Shown piece by piece: positions 19,075 to 27,484 of a DNA stretch of 64,000 nt. Under the pieces are notes generated by a model that was not told the DNA's origin, searched no databases, and worked only from the letters and a program-made list of their open reading frames with translations. The DNA is taken from positions 62,001 to 126,000 of the forward strand of contig CAXXLC010000033.1 in NCBI GenBank assembly GCA_963677345.2. Reading direction: 5' to 3'. A program made the position numbers and the translations under genes. This DNA comes from Saccharicrinis sp963677345. GTDB taxonomy: Bacteria > Bacteroidota > Bacteroidia > Bacteroidales > Marinilabiliaceae. Every line of letters begins with the position of its first letter. Within the stretch, counting starts at the first letter, position 1.

Positions 19075-19314
19075 ATGGATTTACTTAAATTTCAAAAAGT
19101 TGAAGGTGCTTTAGATCTCATTAGACCATATCTGAAAGCTGATGGTGGTGACATTTCATTGGTTGAAGTAACGGATGATTTTGTTGTTAAGGTTAAACTT
19201 TTAGGGGCATGTAATGGTTGTCCTATGAGTTATCAAACAATGAAAAATGGTGTAGAGCAAGTCCTGAAAAAAGAAATTCCTGAGCTGAAAAATGTTGTTA
19301 CAGTAGAAGGATAA
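19075..19314 (+). CDS. NifU-like (Nfu) Fe-S scaffold domain protein
   Basis: A 79-residue protein made of a single Nfu domain: IRPYLKADGGDISLVEV, then the cluster-binding GACNGCPMSYQTMKNGVE (CxxC). It can hold a 4Fe-4S cluster between two subunits and pass it on. It is two bases downstream of the Mrp ATPase gene and followed by a terminator, so the two form a short operon. Confidence 0.93.
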   Translation: MDLLKFQKVEGALDLIRPYLKADGGDISLVEVTDDFVVKVKLLGACNGCPMSYQTMKNGVEQVLKKEIPELKNVVTVEG

Positions 19315-19341
19315 ATATACTTTTGTTTTTAATTATTGTTT

Positions 19342-19377
19342 AGCCATGTTTTACTATTGAAGCATGGCTTTTTTATT
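19342..19377 (+). terminator. terminator of the mrp-nfu operon
   Basis: AGCCATG (19342-19348) pairs with CATGGCT (19363-19369), followed by a T-run. Confidence 0.8.
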
Positions 19378-19454
19378 TTTATAAATAATTATAGATTGGA
19401 TGATCAAATTTATTTGAGAGGTCCATCTGGCTGTTGGAAGATATATTTAAACAC

Positions 19455-20156
19455 ATGAATTTAAAATTTAAATGGATAGGGTTCGATGCTGATGATACTT
19501 TATGGGAGAATGAATCTTATTTTCGACAAGCAGAACAAGAGTTTTGTGAAATTTTTACAAATGAGGTCTCTTCTGAAGAATTGATTAAGATTCTCTATGA
19601 TATTGAGATTAATAATATTCAGTTTTATGGATATGGGATCAAGGGTTTTATTTTATCAATGATTCAGGCGGCAATGAAAATTTCTGGTGATCAGGTGCCT
19701 AACAATAGGATAACGAAAATGATAAATATCGGAAAAGATCTGCTCAATAAGCCCGTTCGTTTGTTAGATGGTGTTGAGGAGGTTCTGCAATCCTTAAAAT
19801 ACTGGGGGTATCGTTTGGTAATTGTTACCAAAGGTGATTTGCTCGATCAGGAGAAAAAGTTACGGAAATCTGGTCTGGAAAAGTATTTTCATCACATTGA
19901 AATTGTTAGTGATAAAAAAGAAGAAAACTATCAAAAGCTATTGCATCACCTGGATGTATCTCCTGCAGATTTTTTGATGGTAGGTAATTCCTTAAAATCT
20001 GATGTTTTACCGGTATTAAATATTGGTGGATCGGCAATACATATTCCCTTTCATACAACGTGGCTACATGAACAGGTAGAAAATGTTGGTGAGCTGGATA
20101 ATTTTAGAGAATTGAAAAGTATTAAAGAAATTCATGATGTTTTAAATCTCAAATAA
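19455..20156 (+). CDS. HAD family hydrolase
   Basis: A 233-residue haloacid dehalogenase-type phosphatase. Motif I is IGFDADDTLWENE (nucleophile Asp and Asp+2), motif II LVIVTKGDLLDQEKK, motif III Lys in SDKKEENY and motif IV FLMVGNSLKSDVLP. A helical cap lies between motifs I and II, as in class C1. The substrate is unknown. The ATG at 19455 is chosen over a TTG at 19434, because MNLKFKWIGFD is the usual distance from the nucleophile. Confidence 0.88.
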   Translation: MNLKFKWIGFDADDTLWENESYFRQAEQEFCEIFTNEVSSEELIKILYDIEINNIQFYGYGIKGFILSMIQAAMKISGDQVPNNRITKMINIGKDLLNKPVRLLDGVEEVLQSLKYWGYRLVIVTKGDLLDQEKKLRKSGLEKYFHHIEIVSDKKEENYQKLLHHLDVSPADFLMVGNSLKSDVLPVLNIGGSAIHIPFHTTWLHEQVENVGELDNFRELKSIKEIHDVLNLK

Positions 20157-20369
20157 TTGGGATTTTAATAATTAATAGAAATAGATTTTTGCAGATTTAA
20201 GTAGTTGATCAGTAGTTTGTTGTAAATATTAGACTGATGTAAGGAAAACGTCGATTCGTCATAGGATTTCTATATCTTATCAAAGTAATGAATACATTAA
20301 CAGATAGTTGCGTAATAATAAACAGGCAAAATATCTTGCTCGTTGGCAAGTTAAATTAAGAAAGTTATT

Positions 20370-20879
20370 ATGAAACAATTTGTTTTTATTTTATTATTAG
20401 TGATTGGAATTGTAGATAACATTTCATCGCAAAATTTTTCCTCCTTAAAAGATGTAAAATTTGAAGATGCAGAAATGTATGAGGAATATATTGATCAGGT
20501 TTTTGACTGTTGCTATTATGTAGTGCAAACGCCTTATGACAAGAAAGATATAGAAAGAACTGCGGCAGTTGATTTTATTAACAGGTGGGCAGAGGGATCT
20601 CCATCTCATTCTATAAAGGTAACAGAAAGAGTAAAGCTTTTATTTGAAGAAAGAGAAGATTTAATTTCAGTTTACTCTGGTTGTTATTTAAAGCTGGTAC
20701 TGGAATTAGATGAAGATGATGTAAATATTATTGAAGAAAAAGCTATTGAATCTGTCATAAAATATTGTTCCAATGATAACAATAAATTAAAGATGACTAA
20801 AGGAATGAAAGAGCTTTCCAGATTAAAGATAAACGGCGAAATAAGAAGTGTTAATGAATATTTTGCATTAAAGGATTGA
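20370..20879 (+). CDS. hypothetical secreted protein
   Basis: A 169-residue protein with an N-terminal signal (MKQFVFILLLVIGIVDNISSQ) and a charged, helical mature part containing DCCYYVVQTPYDKKDIERTAAVDFINRWAEG. No family was recognised; the second half has KAIESVIKYCSNDNN and ends in a basic helix. It is most likely periplasmic. It stands alone between the HAD gene and a convergent efflux adaptor gene, and ends at a bidirectional hairpin. Confidence 0.7.
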   Translation: MKQFVFILLLVIGIVDNISSQNFSSLKDVKFEDAEMYEEYIDQVFDCCYYVVQTPYDKKDIERTAAVDFINRWAEGSPSHSIKVTERVKLLFEEREDLISVYSGCYLKLVLELDEDDVNIIEEKAIESVIKYCSNDNNKLKMTKGMKELSRLKINGEIRSVNEYFALKD

Positions 20880-20896
20880 TGTTTTTAGATATTTTA

Positions 20897-20928
20897 AAAA
20901 GAGAAGATTATTTTTAATCTTTTCTTTT
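20897..20928. terminator. hairpin between convergent genes
   Basis: A 14-base arm (20897-20910) pairs, with one mismatch, with 20915-20928. It is followed by Ts on the plus strand and overlaps the last codons of the minus-strand adaptor gene. Confidence 0.65.
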
Positions 20929-22170
20929 TTGTTTTATATCATTAGTGATTTCAATTAGATCACCATCTTTTATTTTTTTAGAAATAACGTTGTATGGGCC
21001 ACTAATTACTTCTGAGCTGTCTTTTAATCCAGATAATATTTCAATATATTTTAAATTTTGGATTCCTGTAGTTACCGGTTGTTGTTTTGCTTTGCCATTA
21101 TCTGAAATAAAAACAACTTCAATTTTTTCCTCTTCGTTTGAGTTTATTGTCTTAGACGTATCGTTTCTTGATGTTACAGATAAGATAGGAATAGATAACA
21201 CATTTTCTTTTGTATTGGTTTGTATATCAACAGTGGCAGACATACCCGGTCGGAAAGGATGAAAATGATCCCCATATTTATTCATTAATTCCTGATAAGA
21301 TTCAGGGAGGATTAAAATTTCAACTTCAAAATTTGTAATCTGATCTGCACTGGTACCTTCAACGTTGGCTGAATTTGCAATTTGAGTTACAACACCTTTA
21401 AATTTTTCTTTAAGGTAAGCATCAACTTCAATAATGGCAGTATCCTTTAAATTTACCCGAATAATATCGTTTTCATTCACATCAACAACGACTTCCATGT
21501 TATTGAGATCTGCTATTGTCATCATTTCTGTTCCTTCAAATTGAGCAGTTCCTACAACTCTTTCTCCTTTTTCAACTTTTAAGCTTGATATCGTGCCATC
21601 CATAGGCGAATAAATGGTTGTTTTAGAAAGATTATCTTTGGCTTCGTTTCTTGATGCCTTGGCATTTTTTAAAGAAGCTTTGGCTGCATCAACACTCGAT
21701 TGAGAAACATTGTAATCAGCAAGAGCAAGTTCGTATTCTGATTCAGATATGGTTTGTTGTTCCCAAAGAAGTTTTTTACGCTTATAATCAAGCTCTTTTT
21801 GTTTGAATTGAGCAAGAGCCTGGGATAGATTGGCCTCTGAAGATACAACTGCGGCTTCCATCTTCTCCAGATTTCTCTGATAAATATCGGGCTGTATTTT
21901 CGCTAAAATCTGTCCTTGTGTTACCTGATCACCTTCCTTCACAGGGAGTTTTAGTATCTCTCCGGAAACATCAGAAGTAACTTTTACTTTTAATTCAGGA
22001 GTTATTTTGCCGTTTGCAGTAATAATTTCTGTTAAGGTTCTTTTTTGAGCAATTTCTGTAGTTACTTTATGTTTGAATTCTTTACCAATCCAACCTGCCT
22101 TTTTACCTGTTATCAAAAAAATAATAATTACAACGAGCGCTATTAATGGATATAAGATTGATTTTTTCAT
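20914..22170 (-). CDS. efflux transporter periplasmic adaptor (HlyD/MacA-like)
   Basis: A 418-residue membrane-fusion protein with an N-terminal anchor (SILYPLIALVVIIIFLITG). A lipoyl-like half motif (VTSDVSGEILKLPVKEGDQVTQGQILAKI), a long coiled-coil hairpin (residues about 100-180, Ala/Gln/Lys rich), then IYSPMDGTISSLKVEKGERV and beta-barrel parts follow. It would link an inner-membrane pump to an outer-membrane channel. No pump or TolC gene is adjacent on this strand, so within the window it is an orphan. Confidence 0.88.
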   Translation of the reverse strand: MKKSILYPLIALVVIIIFLITGKKAGWIGKEFKHKVTTEIAQKRTLTEIITANGKITPELKVKVTSDVSGEILKLPVKEGDQVTQGQILAKIQPDIYQRNLEKMEAAVVSSEANLSQALAQFKQKELDYKRKKLLWEQQTISESEYELALADYNVSQSSVDAAKASLKNAKASRNEAKDNLSKTTIYSPMDGTISSLKVEKGERVVGTAQFEGTEMMTIADLNNMEVVVDVNENDIIRVNLKDTAIIEVDAYLKEKFKGVVTQIANSANVEGTSADQITNFEVEILILPESYQELMNKYGDHFHPFRPGMSATVDIQTNTKENVLSIPILSVTSRNDTSKTINSNEEEKIEVVFISDNGKAKQQPVTTGIQNLKYIEILSGLKDSSEVISGPYNVISKKIKDGDLIEITNDIKQKRKD

Positions 22171-22510
22171 TTGAAAAAGAATTTTAAACTAAATTCAACT
22201 AGGTTTAGATGAGTATAATTTTTCTGGTTATTTAAAAAGTTGTATGCAATATAATTAAGATAAATGGATTAATAAACATTCGTAAAAATTATATGTTAAT
22301 TAAGTGCAGAAAATATCCCAACTATTGTATAATCATGACAATTAGAACACTACCAGGTAATGCGATTGCTGATGCATTATTCGGCGCATACAATTATTCA
22401 GGTTAATAACTAATTATTATATTTGAAAGAATTTATAAAATTGCACCGCTGTTTCGTATGTCCTTACTCAGAACTATAAACTTTACAATTGACCTATTTA
22501 AATTATAACT
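22171..22510. other. intergenic region, nothing recognised
   Basis: About 340 AT-rich bases between divergent genes. It should hold promoters for both sides, but no convincing -33/-7 pair, terminator or RNA gene was seen. Confidence 0.4.
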
Positions 22511-22957
22511 ATGGAAAATCAAAAAATACTCTTAACCTTAACCTATCCACAGGATGCACATATGGCTAAAGCTTATCTTGAATCAGAGGGGATAGAATGT
22601 ATGATCAATGACGAATTTACTGCTCAGGTTAATAATTTTTACTCCAATGCCATAGGTGGTGTAAAGCTTTTGGTTAATAAAAGCAATTACGATGAGGGGA
22701 TCAGTATCTTACAAAAAGGCGGATATATATCCGATAGCCATCAGCAGGAAGAAACCCCGGTAGAAATTGTTTACCTGACTGAGAATACAGATAAAACCAA
22801 ATGCCCATATTGTCATTCAGAAAATATTGGACGCAAAAAGCAACTAAATATTGTAGCTGTTATTGTTTACTTTCTTATGAGCATATTATTCCCAATATTT
22901 AAAAAATCATATAAGTGTTTCGATTGTAATAAAGAATGGAAGTATTTAAAGATGTAA
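22511..22957 (+). CDS. DUF2007-type protein with zinc ribbon and membrane segment
   Basis: A 148-residue protein. The N-terminal 70 residues match the DUF2007 signal-transducing fold (LTYPQDAHMAKAYLESEGIECMINDE, then GGVKLLVNKSNYDEGISIL). Near the C terminus a split zinc ribbon (CPYCHSENIG and CFDCNKEWKY) surrounds one hydrophobic segment (IVAVIVYFLMSILFPIF). Function is unknown. The four cysteines probably bind zinc. Confidence 0.8.
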   Translation: MENQKILLTLTYPQDAHMAKAYLESEGIECMINDEFTAQVNNFYSNAIGGVKLLVNKSNYDEGISILQKGGYISDSHQQEETPVEIVYLTENTDKTKCPYCHSENIGRKKQLNIVAVIVYFLMSILFPIFKKSYKCFDCNKEWKYLKM

Positions 22958-23113
22958 GTAGGTTTCTCTATACATTTTAATATTCTTATAGCAGATAAAC
23001 CATTTCCCTACCTATCTCCAAACCTAATCTTCAACAAAATGCCTGATTGGTAATAAAAAGTGATAAATTCGCATCGTAATTATAGAATTTACCATAAACA
23101 GAACATTTACTCA

Positions 23114-24466
23114 ATGTCTAAAAACATAAACGATCCCAAAGAGATTTCCGGCGATAAGCTTTTAAGATCCATCCTTAATAAATTCGAAATTGAATCATTA
23201 AACCCTATGCAGGAGGAGATGTTTAAAACCGTTCAATCCAAGTCGGATGTGGTATTGCTTTCACCAACCGGAACAGGTAAAACCCTGGCCTTTCTTTTGC
23301 CTTTAATTGAAAGACTGGATAAGGACTGCGCCGAGATTCAGATTTTGATTTTGGTTCCGGCACGCGAATTGGCTCAGCAAATTGAGCAGGTAGCACGAAA
23401 TATGGGATCGGGTTTTAAGGTAAATGCATTGTATGGCGGCAGGGCAGGAGCACTCGACAGGATTGATATAAAGCATCGTCCGGCCATTCTAATCGGAACA
23501 CCAGGAAGAATAGCAGATAGAATCCGTAGGGATGAAATTTCTTTGAAGCATATTAAAACTCTTGTGCTTGATGAATTCGATAAGTCGCTCGAGGTTGGCT
23601 TTGAAAACGAAATGATAGAGATTGTTGATGTGCTTCCCAATGTAAAACAACGGATTTTAACTTCAGCTACCAGCGATGCTAAAATTCCTGCATTTGTTGG
23701 ATTAAAAAAGCCTGTTTTTATTAATTATTTAAAAGAAGAGGTTTCTCAACTCGTCATAAAAACGCTTCTTTCAGAAGAAAAAGATAAATTAAACGCCTTG
23801 CAAAAAGCACTTTCTTTTGTTGGCCCTCAACCCGGTATTGTGTTTTTCAATTTCAAGGATGCGCTGCAAAGGGTGAGTGATTTTTTAAACGAAAACAATA
23901 TTTCTCATGAGTGTTTTCATGGAGGAATGGAACAAACAGATCGTGAACGTTCTCTCGTTAAATTCAGAAACGGAACTATTCAGCTTCTATTAGCAACCGA
24001 CTTAGCCGCTCGAGGACTCGATATTCCTGAAATAAAGTTTATACTTCACTATAATCTTCCTTTACACAAAAAAGAATTTACCCACCGAAACGGACGTACT
24101 GCTCGTATGAACCGTGATGGTATAGCTTATATTTTGCAATGGAAAGAAGAAGAACTGCCTGGATTTATTCAGGAGATTGCACCGGAAAGCATGAATGTGG
24201 AAGACTTGCCAAAGTCAGAACTTCCTTTACCTGTGCAATGGAAAACCTTATATATTTCCGGTGGTCGACAAGATAAAATATCAAAAGGTGATGTTGCTGG
24301 TTTATTCATGAAACAAGGACAAATACATAAAGATCAACTGGGCGTTATTGAACTCAAACAAAATTGCACTTATGTTGCAGTGGATTCAGAAGTGGCCGAA
24401 ACAGTTATAGCAAAAACAAACAACACTAAACTCAAAAAAAAGAAGATTAGAGTTAGTGTTATCTGA
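23114..24466 (+). CDS. DEAD-box RNA helicase with DbpA-like RNA-binding domain
   Basis: A 450-residue helicase. Motifs in order: Q-motif region NPMQEEMF, Walker A SPTGTGKTLAF, Ia PARELAQQ, GG, TPGRI, motif II LDEFD (DEFD instead of DEAD), motif III TSATS, and in the second lobe ATDLAARGLDIPE and motif VI HRNGRTARM. The C-terminal 75 residues (WKTLYISGGRQDKISKGDVAGLF...) look like the DbpA RNA-binding domain, which in E. coli targets 23S rRNA. MSKNINDPKE at 23114 is a better start than the GTG at 23060. It likely acts in ribosome assembly. Confidence 0.9.
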   Translation: MSKNINDPKEISGDKLLRSILNKFEIESLNPMQEEMFKTVQSKSDVVLLSPTGTGKTLAFLLPLIERLDKDCAEIQILILVPARELAQQIEQVARNMGSGFKVNALYGGRAGALDRIDIKHRPAILIGTPGRIADRIRRDEISLKHIKTLVLDEFDKSLEVGFENEMIEIVDVLPNVKQRILTSATSDAKIPAFVGLKKPVFINYLKEEVSQLVIKTLLSEEKDKLNALQKALSFVGPQPGIVFFNFKDALQRVSDFLNENNISHECFHGGMEQTDRERSLVKFRNGTIQLLLATDLAARGLDIPEIKFILHYNLPLHKKEFTHRNGRTARMNRDGIAYILQWKEEELPGFIQEIAPESMNVEDLPKSELPLPVQWKTLYISGGRQDKISKGDVAGLFMKQGQIHKDQLGVIELKQNCTYVAVDSEVAETVIAKTNNTKLKKKKIRVSVI

Positions 24467-24510
24467 TAGTTTGTAAACTAAGCCACCTCATAGTTTTGGG
24501 GATAACAATA

Positions 24511-24786
24511 CTCTACCGAAGGCAACAACCAAGCGTGCTGTAAATCATTTCTCCTCCTTCCAAAGGAGGAGTACCCGAAGTATGAGGGGGAGGTGGTTTA
24601 AAACTCAACATACAATCTTTTCTCGATTCTTACACAAAGTCCTCATTGATTTTAGATCATCAGCCCGAAAAATGTCAGAATAAGGTCTAAACCACCCCGT
24701 CAGATACTCGTGCCTCCTATCTGCCACCCCTCCTTAAAAAGGCGGGGAAATTTGTTAAGGGGTGAGAATATTTTGTCTTTCGAGAG
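24511..24786. mobile_element. gene-less L-R unit (MITE-like)
   Basis: L arm 24511-24600 and R arm 24685-24786 flank only 84 bases, with no reading frame. The arms are nearly the same as those around the DUF559 genes. It may be a non-autonomous derivative that relies on the DUF559 protein, or a deletion product. Confidence 0.5.
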
Positions 24787-24914
24787 AAGGAATCTAAGTG
24801 TTGTAATGCTGTTAAATTAAAATGTTTCTCTACCGAAGGCAACAACTAAGCGTGCTGTAAATCATTTCTCCTCCTTCCAAAGGAGGAGTACCCGAGGAAC
24901 GAGGGGGAGGTGGT

Positions 24915-25271
24915 TTAGATACTTTTTAAATTATAAAACTCTTCAATTTCTTTAATTATAACATCAGGATGTTCAAATACCATCACATTCTCAAATCGAA
25001 TAATTGTAATACCATAATTCTGTAGATAGAGATCACGTTTCAAATCATATTCTTCATTGTAAATATGAAATTCGCCATCTAATTCAATTCCTAATTTTAA
25101 TTGCGGACAATAAAAATCCAGAATATAATTATCAACAGAATGTTGTCTTCTGAATTTTAAATTGCAGATCTGTTTTGATTTTAAATATTTCCAGAGTTCA
25201 GCTTCTGCAGAGGTAGAATGATTTCTTAAATATTTTCTTCTTTGTTTAAGGTTAGGTTTGTTGCTATCCAT
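24915..25271 (-). CDS. DUF559 domain protein (PD-(D/E)XK endonuclease-like), copy 1
   Basis: A 118-residue protein of the DUF559 family, related in fold to the Vsr mismatch endonuclease. Features: STSAEAELWKYLKSKQ, LKFRRQHSVDNYILDFYC and LGIELDGEFH, which carry the putative Asp and Glu-x-Asp metal ligands of a PD-(D/E)XK core, and IIRFENVMVFEHP at the end. The predicted product equals those of the two other copies, so the amplification is recent. The gene is transcribed from the R arm towards the L arm. A nicking or cleavage activity on the arms is a hypothesis. Confidence 0.85.
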   Translation of the reverse strand: MDSNKPNLKQRRKYLRNHSTSAEAELWKYLKSKQICNLKFRRQHSVDNYILDFYCPQLKLGIELDGEFHIYNEEYDLKRDLYLQNYGITIIRFENVMVFEHPDVIIKEIEEFYNLKSI

Positions 25272-25541
25272 TGTAAAATGATTTTATAAATAATTTAAAT
25301 ATAAGGAATTTGTCTAAACCACCCCGTCAGATACTCGTGCCTCCTATCTGCCACCCCTCCTTAAAAAGGCGGGGAAATTTGTCAGGGGGTGAGAATATTT
25401 TGTCTTTCGAGAGAGAGTTTTTGAATTTCTTTAATGTGTTAAGTGAAAACAATTATTTCTCTTAGTCAACAACTAAGCGTGCTGTAAATCATTTCTCCTC
25501 CTTCCGAAGGAGGAGTACCCGAGGAACGAGGGGGAGGTGGT

Positions 25542-25898
25542 TTAGATACTTTTTAAATTATAAAACTCTTCAATTTCTTTAATTATAACATCAGGATGTT
25601 CAAATACCATCACATTCTCAAATCGAATAATTGTAATACCATAATTCTGTAGATAGAGATCACGTTTCAAATCATATTCTTCATTGTAAATATGAAATTC
25701 GCCATCTAATTCAATTCCTAATTTTAATTGCGGACAATAAAAATCCAGAATATAATTATCAACAGAATGTTGTCTTCTGAATTTTAAATTGCAGATCTGT
25801 TTTGATTTTAAATATTTCCAGAGTTCAGCTTCTGCAGAGGTAGAATGATTTCTTAAATATTTTCTTCTTTGTTTAAGGTTAGGTTTGTTGCTATCCAT
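25542..25898 (-). CDS. DUF559 domain protein, copy 2
   Basis: The product is identical over 118 residues to the neighbouring copies, with the same DFYC and ELDGEFH motifs. It lies between the L arm at 25467 and the R arm at 25939. The L arm of this copy differs from the others in the hairpin loop (CCG instead of CCA), while the stem is unchanged. Confidence 0.85.
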   Translation of the reverse strand: MDSNKPNLKQRRKYLRNHSTSAEAELWKYLKSKQICNLKFRRQHSVDNYILDFYCPQLKLGIELDGEFHIYNEEYDLKRDLYLQNYGITIIRFENVMVFEHPDVIIKEIEEFYNLKSI

Positions 25899-26164
25899 TG
25901 TAAAATGATTTTATAAATAATTTAAATATAAGGAATTTGTCTAAACCACCCCGTCAGATACTCGTGCCTCCTATCTGCCACCCCTCCTTAAAAAGGCGGG
26001 GAAATTTGTCAGGGGGAACTAATTTTCTTTCGAGAGAGAGTTTTCGAATTTCTTTAATGTGTTAAGTGAAAACAATTATTTCTCTTAGTCAACAATTAAG
26101 CGTGCTGTAAATCATTTCTCCTCCTTCCAAAGGAGGAGTACCCGAGGAACGAGGGGGAGGTGGT

Positions 26165-26521
26165 TTAGATACTTTTTAAATTATAAAACTCTTCAATTTC
26201 TTTAATTATAACATCAGGATGTTCAAATACCATCACATTCTCAAATCGAATAATTGTAATACCATAATTCTGTAGATAGAGATCACGTTTCAAATCATAT
26301 TCTTCATTGTAAATATGAAATTCGCCATCTAATTCAATTCCTAATTTTAATTGCGGACAATAAAAATCCAGAATATAATTATCAACAGAATGTTGTCTTC
26401 TGAATTTTAAATTGCAGATCTGTTTTGATTTTAAATATTTCCAGAGTTCAGCTTCTGCAGAGGTAGAATGATTTCTTAAATATTTTCTTCTTTGTTTAAG
26501 GTTAGGTTTGTTGCTATCCAT
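26165..26521 (-). CDS. DUF559 domain protein, copy 3
   Basis: Third copy with an identical 118-residue product, between the L arm at 26090 and the R arm at 26562. The R-side spacer of copies 2 and 3 shares a variant (GGGGGAACTAATT) that differs from copy 1, so copies 2 and 3 are the most recent duplication. Confidence 0.85.
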   Translation of the reverse strand: MDSNKPNLKQRRKYLRNHSTSAEAELWKYLKSKQICNLKFRRQHSVDNYILDFYCPQLKLGIELDGEFHIYNEEYDLKRDLYLQNYGITIIRFENVMVFEHPDVIIKEIEEFYNLKSI

Positions 26522-26859
26522 TGTAAAATGATTTTATAAATAATTTAAATATAAGGAATTTGTCTAAACCACCCCGTCAGATACTCGTGCCTCCTATCTG
26601 CCACCCCTCCTTAAAAAGGCGGGGAAATTTGTCAGGGGGAACTAATTTTCTTTCGAGAGAGAGTTTTCGAATTTCTTTAATGTGTTAAGTGAAAACAATT
26701 ATTTCTCTTAGTCAACAATTAAGCGTGCTGTAAATAATTTCTCCTCCTTCCAAAGGAGGAGTACCCGAAGTATGAGGGGGAGGTGGTTTAGATATCAATA
26801 ATACAACGTTTATTACCCTTTCTACGCTTTACCTTATCACCTTTTTTTAAACCTCAACT

Positions 26860-27381
26860 TTCATACTTTCAATATAAACCTTGTCAGTTTTTCTGACAAG
26901 CTTCCTGTTTGATATATCACCGTTCAATAAAAAAGTACGGAAGCTGAAAGAAAAAGTAAGGAGCATTCAATTTTTTTCTTCAACGATCATACTTTTTATA
27001 TCAACGTATCGAGGAAAAAGTATGGGCGTTCCTACTTTTTGTGTGAACGTTCAATAAAAATCATTGGGCGTTGCTACTTTTTCATTCACGATTTATCAAT
27101 GTTATATTCAAGCTTGTCATAAAAACTGACAAGCTCCGTACTTTTTTGTTCATGACTGATGAAAAAAGTGAGACCCGCCATATATTTTTTTAGATCGTTG
27201 ATGTTTTTTTATTCAACTGTCATATATCGTTTATTAAGTCTTGATGAAAAATATAGAAACTTCCATGTTTTTTCATAAGCGTTGCTACTTTTTCTTTCAA
27301 GCTCCATACTTTTTTAATCATGTTTGATGTAGAAAGTATCAACTTCCGTACTTTTTATATAAACATTGATGTTATAAGGTG
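26860..27381. repeat. degenerate 21-bp repeat field upstream of the MFS gene
   Basis: From 27109 to 27381 thirteen units of exactly 21 bases follow without indel (starts 27109, 27130, 27151 and so on to 27361). Two unit types alternate irregularly: one with TCCGTACTTTTTT or TGCTACTTTTT, another with TGATGAAAAA or TGATGTTTTT. Similar units with small indels extend left to about 26860. Two perfect hairpins occur inside: CTTGTCAG/CTGACAAG near 26879 and AGCTTGTCA/TGACAAGCT near 27111. No reading frame runs through it. Confidence 0.75.
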
Positions 27382-27429
27382 CACATAACAATCTACATCA
27401 CTATTTATGCTTAATTAACTATCGTCTCA

Positions 27430-27460
27430 TTGTACGCCTCACTTACCTCATTTACTTTTG
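27430..27460 (+). promoter_or_regulatory. putative promoter of the MFS gene
   Basis: TTG at 27430-27432 and TACTTTTG at 27453-27460, spaced by 20 bases, resemble the Bacteroidota promoter. The start codon lies 25 bases downstream. Confidence 0.5.
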
Positions 27461-27484
27461 CGTTTGTAATATAGATGTAAAATA

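Larger units (their letters stand above)
24511..26793. repeat. tandem array of DUF559 units with alternating L and R arms
   Basis: Two arm sequences alternate. L arms are at about 24511-24600, 24828-24918, 25467-25545, 26090-26169 and 26713-26793. R arms are at about 24685-24786, 25312-25415, 25939-26040 and 26562-26665. Each L has a hairpin CTCCTCCTT-nnn-AAGGAGGAG and ends in GGAGGTGGTTTA. Each R begins with TCTAAACCACCCC and holds two hairpins: CAGATA...TATCTG and CCCCTCCTT-AAA-AAGGCGGGG. The inner ends (AGGTGGTTTA/TAAACCACC) are inverted repeats. Three L-R pairs enclose a DUF559 gene; the first encloses 84 non-coding bases. Unit period is 627 and 623 bases. Confidence 0.85.

Noticed and set aside
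24511..26793. CRISPR array
   Set aside because: The repeats are 80-100 bases with gene-sized spacers that are themselves identical; no cas genes are near.
26860..27381. CRISPR or coding repeat
   Set aside because: Units are directly adjacent without spacers, strongly diverged and contain stops in all frames checked.
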